This document shows positions 6,122-9,934 of a stretch of 9,934 nt of DNA, one piece after another. The DNA is from an uncultured Collinsella sp. GTDB lineage: Bacteria > Actinomycetota > Coriobacteriia > Coriobacteriales > Coriobacteriaceae. The translations under genes were made by a program, and so were the position numbers. Each line of letters opens with the position of its first letter. Positions within the stretch are counted from its first letter, which is position 1. Location of the stretch: positions 1-9,934 of the forward strand of contig CAAENO010000199.1 in the NCBI GenBank assembly GCA_900757385.1. Direction: 5' to 3'. The notes below the pieces were generated by a model, which made no database searches, was not told the origin of the DNA, and worked only from the letters and a program-made list of their open reading frames with translations.

Positions 6122-8152
6122 ATGACCGCACCTGCATCCAAGCTGCTCCAGCCCATTACGGTTGGCCCCCTTGAGCTCAAAAACCGCATTATGTTCCCGC
6201 CGCTGACCACCGGCTACGAGGAGCGCGACGGCTCCATTGGCGAGCGCAGCCTGGCTTTTTACGAGCGTCTGGCCCGTGGCGGCGTGAGCTACATCGTCAT
6301 CGGCGACGTCGCTCCCGTCATGACCGCGAGCCCCACGCCCAAGCTGGCAACCGACGCCCAGATCCCCACGTTTAAGGCGCTGGCCGATGCCGTCCACAAG
6401 CATGGTGCCAAGGTTGCGCTGCAGCTGTTCCACCCCGAGTACGACGTGCCCGGTGTCGGCCGCATGGTCATGGGCTCCATGGCCGCCGCCAAGGCCGCGC
6501 AGGAGGCCAAGGCTGCCGGCGACGAGGAGACCTTCGCCGCCAAGATGGCCGAGTCCAACGAGATTCGCAAGCAGGCCTACGCCAAGCTGCACCACGACAT
6601 GCAGCACTTTGTGAACGAGGCCACCGTGGAGCAACTCACCCAGATCAAGGAGGCCATTGCCGCCTCGGCCGCCCGCGCGCAGCAGGCCGGCATCGACGCC
6701 ATCGAGGTCCACGGCGACCGCCTGGTGGGTTCGCTGTGCTCGGCCATCCTCAACAAGCGCACCGACGAGTACGGTGGCTCGTTCGAGAACCGCGTTCGCT
6801 ATGCGCTCGAGGTCGTCGCTGCCATTAAGGAAGCCGCGCCGCAGCTGATGGTGGAGTACAAGCTCCCTGTGATTATGGAGAACCCCGACGGTACGCCGCG
6901 CGGCAAGGGCGGCCTGCAGCCCGACGAGGCCAGCGAGTTTGCCAAGCTGCTCGAGAGCGCGGGCATCGATATGATCCAGGTTGCACAGGCCAACCACACC
7001 GGCAACATGGGCGATACCATTCCGCCCATGGGTGCCATGCCCTACAACTGGACGCTGCCGGTGGCCGAGCGCGTCAAGGCCCTGGTCTCCGTGCCGGTGG
7101 CAACCGTCGGCCGCGTGGTCTCGGTCGAGGCCGGCGAGAAGATCCTGGAGGATGGCTCTGCCGACATCGTCGCCTATGGCCGCTCGCTCATGTGCGACCC
7201 CGACATTGCGCTGAAGGCCGCCACGGGCGAGCCCATCCGCGAGTGCCTCAACTGCAACAAGGGCTGCGTCGATGCGATTCAAAACCGCAAGTACATCTCG
7301 TGCGTGCTCAATGCCGAGAACGGCGACGAGGCGACCATCGCCATCAAGCCGGGCGAAGGCGACAAGAAGATCGCCGTGGTGGGCGGCGGTATCGCCGGCC
7401 TGGAGGCCGCGCGCGTGGCGGCCAAGCGCGGCTACGATGTGACTGTCTATGAGGCGAGCGATCACTTGGGCGGCCAGATTGTGCTGGCGGCCGCGCCTCC
7501 GCGCAAGGACGAGATCATGCGCTCGGTTGAGTATTACGAGAAGATTCTGCCCGGCCTGGGCGTGAAGGTTGAGCTCAACCACGCCGCTAGCCCCGCGGAC
7601 CTCAACGCCGCCGACGCCGCGATTGTGGCCGTGGGTGCGCACGACGTGGTCATCCCCGTTCCGGGTGCCGACTCGGACAAGGTCGTCTCGAGCTGGGACG
7701 TGCTGGCCGGCAAGGTGGAGCTTACGGGCCGCGTCGCCGTCATCGGCGGCGGCCTGGTGGGCACCGAGACTGCCGAGTACCTGCTGCAGCGCGGCTGCGA
7801 GGTGGCGATCGTCGAGATGCTCGACAAGATTGCCGCGGGCGAGTCCGAGACCATTCTGCCGCTGATCATGAGCGACTTTGCCGAGCACAACGTGGAGCAG
7901 CACGTGAAGACCCGCCTGACCGCCATTACCGACGAGGGCGTGGAGGCCATTCACACCACCGAGGACGGCACTGAGGAGCCGGTGAGGATCGCCTGCGATT
8001 ACGTGGTGATGGCCGTGGGCTCCAAGGCCAACGCGTTTGACCTGGACGGCGTAACGGTGCCCGTGACCTGCGTGGGCGACTGCTCGGGCGAGCGCACCGC
8101 CGACATCGCGAGCGCCATTCGCACGGCGTATCACGCGGCCAACGAGCTGTAG
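6122..8152 (+). CDS. OYE / 2,4-dienoyl-CoA-reductase-like flavoprotein
   Basis: 676 aa, the usual size for this family; an in-frame ATG at 6116 would add two residues. Order of parts: an FMN-binding TIM barrel (~5-365) starting LLQPITVGPLELKNRIMFPP with the family signature KRTDEYGGSFENR (212-224); a 4Fe-4S motif C375-x2-C378-x3-C382-x11-C394, the spacing of FadH-like enzymes; an FAD Rossmann motif VVGGGIAG (419-426); an NAD(P)H motif VIGGGLVG (540-547); and a closing VGDC motif (651-654). Relatives (FadH, BaiCD/BaiH, cinnamate and steroid reductases) reduce activated C=C bonds, with electrons going from NAD(P)H through FAD and the cluster to FMN. Unusual points: GYL-type residues after EVH are replaced by GDRL, the HAGR-like site reads QLFHPEYD, and a helical Ala/Lys/Glu-rich insert spans ~115-165. 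The substrate cannot be assigned. Single gene with its own terminator, divergent from the PucR-type regulator. Confidence 0.92.
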   Translation: MTAPASKLLQPITVGPLELKNRIMFPPLTTGYEERDGSIGERSLAFYERLARGGVSYIVIGDVAPVMTASPTPKLATDAQIPTFKALADAVHKHGAKVALQLFHPEYDVPGVGRMVMGSMAAAKAAQEAKAAGDEETFAAKMAESNEIRKQAYAKLHHDMQHFVNEATVEQLTQIKEAIAASAARAQQAGIDAIEVHGDRLVGSLCSAILNKRTDEYGGSFENRVRYALEVVAAIKEAAPQLMVEYKLPVIMENPDGTPRGKGGLQPDEASEFAKLLESAGIDMIQVAQANHTGNMGDTIPPMGAMPYNWTLPVAERVKALVSVPVATVGRVVSVEAGEKILEDGSADIVAYGRSLMCDPDIALKAATGEPIRECLNCNKGCVDAIQNRKYISCVLNAENGDEATIAIKPGEGDKKIAVVGGGIAGLEAARVAAKRGYDVTVYEASDHLGGQIVLAAAPPRKDEIMRSVEYYEKILPGLGVKVELNHAASPADLNAADAAIVAVGAHDVVIPVPGADSDKVVSSWDVLAGKVELTGRVAVIGGGLVGTETAEYLLQRGCEVAIVEMLDKIAAGESETILPLIMSDFAEHNVEQHVKTRLTAITDEGVEAIHTTEDGTEEPVRIACDYVVMAVGSKANAFDLDGVTVPVTCVGDCSGERTADIASAIRTAYHAANEL

Positions 8153-8168
8153 TTGAACATCGCGGCCA

Positions 8169-8198
8169 GGCGGGGCGGTAGCACGGATCCGCCTCGCC
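8169..8198 (+). other. GC-rich 3'-UTR hairpin
   Basis: GGCGGGGCGG (8169-8178) pairs with CCGCCTCGCC (8189-8198), ten pairs including one G·U, around a 10-nt loop. It lies 16 nt after the stop codon and has no T-run. It probably stabilises or shapes the 3' end upstream of the real terminator. Confidence 0.45.
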
Positions 8199-8227
8199 CG
8201 GCTGTGTCCCGTCGGGTGTCAACCGGT

Positions 8228-8268
8228 GCGGGGCCTGCAAGCGCAGCAGGCCCCGCCCTTTTTGTTTT
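8228..8268 (+). terminator. Intrinsic terminator of the OYE gene
   Basis: An 11-bp perfect stem, GCGGGGCCTGC (8228-8238) with GCAGGCCCCGC (8246-8256), has a 7-nt loop and is followed by CC and TTTTTGTTTT. It ends transcription from the upstream gene 76 nt after its stop codon. Confidence 0.95.
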
Positions 8269-8269
8269 G

Positions 8270-8592
8270 CTCCGGTGGATGGCAATGCGCGGTAATCATG
8301 AGGAGTAAGGACGTCTACTGCCTTGCCGATTACTCAAAATTATTGGGGGAGGGGTTAATAATCATATCCGCTATAGCAAAGGACATAAAGAGGTGTCAAT
8401 TTTGTTGACAGGCGAATGACGATTGGCTGCGAGTCAGCTACCAGCGTAAATAATCGATAAAGAAATGTCGTAAATTGGTGCCAAATGCCCAGATAACGCC
8501 GCGTCTATTTTAATTAACTGCTTTGAGCAAACAGTAAAATGCTACTATCTAACATGCACGTAAGAAAACGGCTGAATGTTTAAGGCTAAGAA
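8270..8592. other. AT-rich intergenic region without a supported gene
   Basis: Base composition drops sharply compared with both flanks. No reading frame has a ribosome site plus family resemblance. A perfect 6-bp inverted repeat, ATTATT/AATAAT (8339-8344, 8357-8362), frames a G-rich loop with runs of five and four G. A consensus TTGACA (8405-8410) has no matching -10 at the usual distance. Several TAA/ATAA-rich stretches follow toward the HTH gene. It probably holds regulatory sequence or the remains of an insertion. Confidence 0.5.
8523..8551 (+). promoter_or_regulatory. Possible promoter of the HTH gene
   Basis: TTGAGC (8523-8528) and TATCTA (8546-8551) are 17 bp apart in the AT-rich stretch just upstream. 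An alternative -10, TACTAT, overlaps at 8543. The predicted leader would be about 35 nt. The -10 match is weak. Confidence 0.35.
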
Positions 8593-8997
8593 GTGGCAGG
8601 TATGTCGGAAGCAACTAGGACTCGCACGCATGCGCCCGAGGTTAGGCAGCGCGCCGTCGAGGTCCTCCAAGAGGGGGTCGGTCATCGTGCCCTCGCCGCG
8701 GAGCTCGGCATTCCCCAGGCCACGGCTCGTCAGTGGGCCCGCGCATACGCCGTGGGCGGTGCCGACGCCGTGCTTAACGCGGGTTCGCATCACCGCACGT
8801 ATTCGTACGACGTCAAGCTCGCCGTGGTAAAGGATCGCCTGGAAAACGGACTGACGGTTCGCGAGGCCATGATCAAGCACAAGATTCCCAGCGAGTCTTC
8901 GGTCAAGGCTTGGTGTCGTCAGTATCGCGATGGCGGCGAGGCGGCGCTGGTCGATAAGCCGCGCGGTCGCAAGCCGCGCGTTAAGCAGGCAGAGTAG
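8593..8997 (+). CDS. Double helix-turn-helix protein, IS3/IS150 OrfA-like
   Basis: 134 aa from GTG 8593, with AAGG 7 nt upstream. The in-frame ATG at 8602 (131 aa, AAGAAG 8 nt upstream) is an equally possible start. It is made of two homologous homeodomain-like HTH repeats: ~14-60 (VRQRAVEVLQEGVGHRALAA, then IPQATARQWARAY, then GGADAVL) and ~70-119 (VKLAVVKDRLENG, then IPSESSVKAWCRQY, then GGEAALV), followed by a basic tail PRGRKPRVK. This paired layout is that of OrfA/InsJ, the DNA-binding half of IS3/IS150 transposases. The C-terminal coiled coil usual in OrfA is missing, there is no OrfB downstream, and a terminator follows immediately. It may be a relic or a co-opted DNA-binding protein. 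Function is not known. Confidence 0.8.
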   Translation: MAGMSEATRTRTHAPEVRQRAVEVLQEGVGHRALAAELGIPQATARQWARAYAVGGADAVLNAGSHHRTYSYDVKLAVVKDRLENGLTVREAMIKHKIPSESSVKAWCRQYRDGGEAALVDKPRGRKPRVKQAE

Positions 8998-9005
8998 CAA
9001 GAGGG

Positions 9006-9030
9006 TGCGCCCGCAGGGGCGCATTTTTCT
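9006..9030 (+). terminator. Intrinsic terminator of the HTH gene
   Basis: TGCGCCC (9006-9012) and GGGCGCA (9017-9023) form a perfect 7-bp stem with a GCAG tetraloop, followed by TTTTTCTT. The flanks (GCAAGAGGG on the left, TTTTCTTGC on the right) can extend the pairing with G·U pairs, so it may also act on the opposite strand. It starts 9 nt after the stop codon. Confidence 0.92.
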
Positions 9031-9264
9031 TGCCGCGCCAACTTTTTGGACCGCCGCGAGCCTGCCGGAACATCCTCCAAAGTGGCCAATAAACCGCGCG
9101 CAGTGGCCCGCGCGCCCGTCGCTGTGGCAAGGAAAGTCACCCCTCTGCTCCAATGCGGACAGACTCCTTACCCCGTACGCCTAAAACTCCCCAGTTGACC
9201 GAAAACCCGCCGCCGCTACTCCTCAATTGAGCTATAACGTTAAACAATTGCAGCGTTTTTGCAT
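9031..9264. promoter_or_regulatory. Upstream region of the NuoL-like gene
   Basis: No gene is supported. GCGCGC occurs twice as an inverted repeat (9096-9101, 9110-9115). Near the gene the DNA becomes AT-rich: CTCAATTGAG (9222-9231) is a perfect 10-bp palindrome, directly followed by TATAAC (9233-9238), a fair -10 element. No matching -35 was found, so a regulator bound at the palindrome may be needed for, or may block, transcription. Confidence 0.35.
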
Positions 9265-9278
9265 GGGGGAGTGATGGT

Positions 9279-9934
9279 ATGACGCTACTGTATTTCCTTA
9301 CCCTGTTTCCGCTGGTACCGGCGCTGGGCATGCTGCTCGCGCGCGGTGACCGCGCCCGCGATGCGGCGGGGCTCATAGGCTCCGGCATTATTATGGCGGT
9401 GACAGTTGTAGTCGCCGTCATGTTTTTTGGCACGGGTCCGCAGAGCTTTGAGGTTGCCCCCGGCACCTCGCATGTGCTCTCGATCATCAGTTCCGTTATC
9501 GACGTCATCCTGTGCGCTGTCATCCTGTACAACGCGTACAAATATAGGAACGCGCTCACCACGGTGCTCGGCATAGTCCAGCTGGTGGGCTCGCTCGCCT
9601 TTGCAGCCATGACGCTGCCCGCGGCCGAAGCCGTCACGGCAACGCCACTCTACCTGGACTACATGAGCGTGATCATGGTCCTCGCCGTCGGCATCGTTGG
9701 CAGTCTAATCTGCTTGTATGCCCTGGGCTACATGAAGGACTTCCAGGCCCATGACGAGCGCGAGGCCGCGCTGCGCGGGCAGACCGCGCCCGACCGTCGC
9801 CCGCAGTTCCTGGCGCTCATGTTCCTGTTCCTCTCGGCCATGTTCGTCATCGTGACGAGCGACAACAGGATGACCGGCATCACCAGCAGCGCGGACTGCG
9901 CGGTTCCGGTGCCGGAAAGCTCGATCATGCCCGA
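9279..9934 (+). CDS. NuoL/HyfB/Mrp-type proton-conducting membrane subunit, 3'-partial
   Basis: The frame is open from ATG 9279 to the right edge (218 codons). GGGGGAG (9265-9271) lies 7 nt before the start. About six hydrophobic segments can be seen, near residues 1-21, 28-50, 66-87, 92-113, 125-152 and 176-193. The stretch LYLDYMSVIMVLAVGIVGSL (124-143), then YALGYM, then FLALMFLFLSAMFVIVTSDN (177-196) is typical of the proton-translocating subunits of complex I, group 4 hydrogenases and Mrp antiporters. These sit in the cytoplasmic membrane and couple electron transfer to ion pumping. After SDN the family normally continues with an aromatic-rich FFWE-TT-CS segment; here the residues from 197 on do not match this. 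It may be the first gene of a hydrogenase- or complex-I-like operon continuing to the right. Confidence 0.82.
   Translation, partial: MTLLYFLTLFPLVPALGMLLARGDRARDAAGLIGSGIIMAVTVVVAVMFFGTGPQSFEVAPGTSHVLSIISSVIDVILCAVILYNAYKYRNALTTVLGIVQLVGSLAFAAMTLPAAEAVTATPLYLDYMSVIMVLAVGIVGSLICLYALGYMKDFQAHDEREAALRGQTAPDRRPQFLALMFLFLSAMFVIVTSDNRMTGITSSADCAVPVPESSIMP

Noticed and set aside
5922..6125. 67-codon frame starting in the repeat array
   Set aside because: The start lies inside an inverted-repeat arm, the product has no recognisable features, and it overlaps the start of the OYE gene.
6023..8134. 703-codon open frame on the minus strand opposite the OYE gene
   Set aside because: Antisense shadow of a GC-rich gene: biased composition, no family resemblance, and it reads through the repeat-side promoter region of the real gene.
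8226..8408. 60-codon frame after the OYE gene
   Set aside because: Its first third is the terminator hairpin and there is no ribosome site. A shorter start at 8299 also lacks support.
8405..8410. TTGACA as a promoter -35 element
   Set aside because: No -10-like hexamer lies 16-18 bp downstream on the plus strand.
8593..8997. Complete IS3-family insertion sequence
   Set aside because: No OrfB, no catalytic DDE region, and no terminal inverted repeats or target duplication were seen around it.

Overview
High-GC bacterial DNA, dense and with short intergenic gaps except for two AT-richer ones. Gene content (NuoG/GltD-type fusion, multi-cluster Fe-S protein, PucR-type regulator, Old Yellow Enzyme flavoprotein with a 4Fe-4S site, NuoL-like membrane subunit) and codon style fit an anaerobic gut actinobacterium of the Coriobacteriia. 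Collinsella is my best guess, from general recognition only and not from a search.

Layout. (1) 3-2003 and 2021-3097, plus strand: two co-transcribed soluble redox subunits. The first runs off the left edge. It joins the N-terminal Fe-S region of NuoG/[FeFe]-hydrogenase-like subunits to a GltD-like FAD/NAD(P)H module. The second is a reduced NuoF/HydB homologue that keeps SLBB-like and Fe-S regions but lacks the FMN/NADH site. Together they look like an NAD(P)H-linked electron input module for a formate dehydrogenase, hydrogenase or similar partner outside the window. (2) 3292-4284, plus: flavodoxin-fold oxidoreductase with a C-terminal zinc-ribbon-like motif. It converges, with a 22-bp gap, on (3) 4307-5620, minus: a PucR/CdaR-type transcription regulator. 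(4) 5621-6121: intergenic region with three tandem ~80-bp units, each an inverted repeat, six arms in alternating orientation (REPIN-like). (5) 6122-8152, plus: OYE/2,4-dienoyl-CoA-reductase-like enzyme (FMN, 4Fe-4S, FAD, NAD(P)H), closed by a strong intrinsic terminator. (6) 8270-8592: AT-rich, apparently non-coding. (7) 8593-8997, plus: small two-HTH protein resembling IS3/IS150 OrfA, with its own terminator and no partner transposase. (8) 9279 to the right edge, plus: membrane subunit of the NuoL/HyfB/Mrp antiporter family. Its reading frame stays open, but resemblance to the family stops abruptly near 9866.

The common theme is anaerobic electron transfer. The regulator lies between the two flavoprotein genes and is divergent from the OYE gene, so control of that gene, of itself, or of the flavodoxin gene is plausible but unproven. 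No rRNA, tRNA, CRISPR array or complete mobile element was seen.
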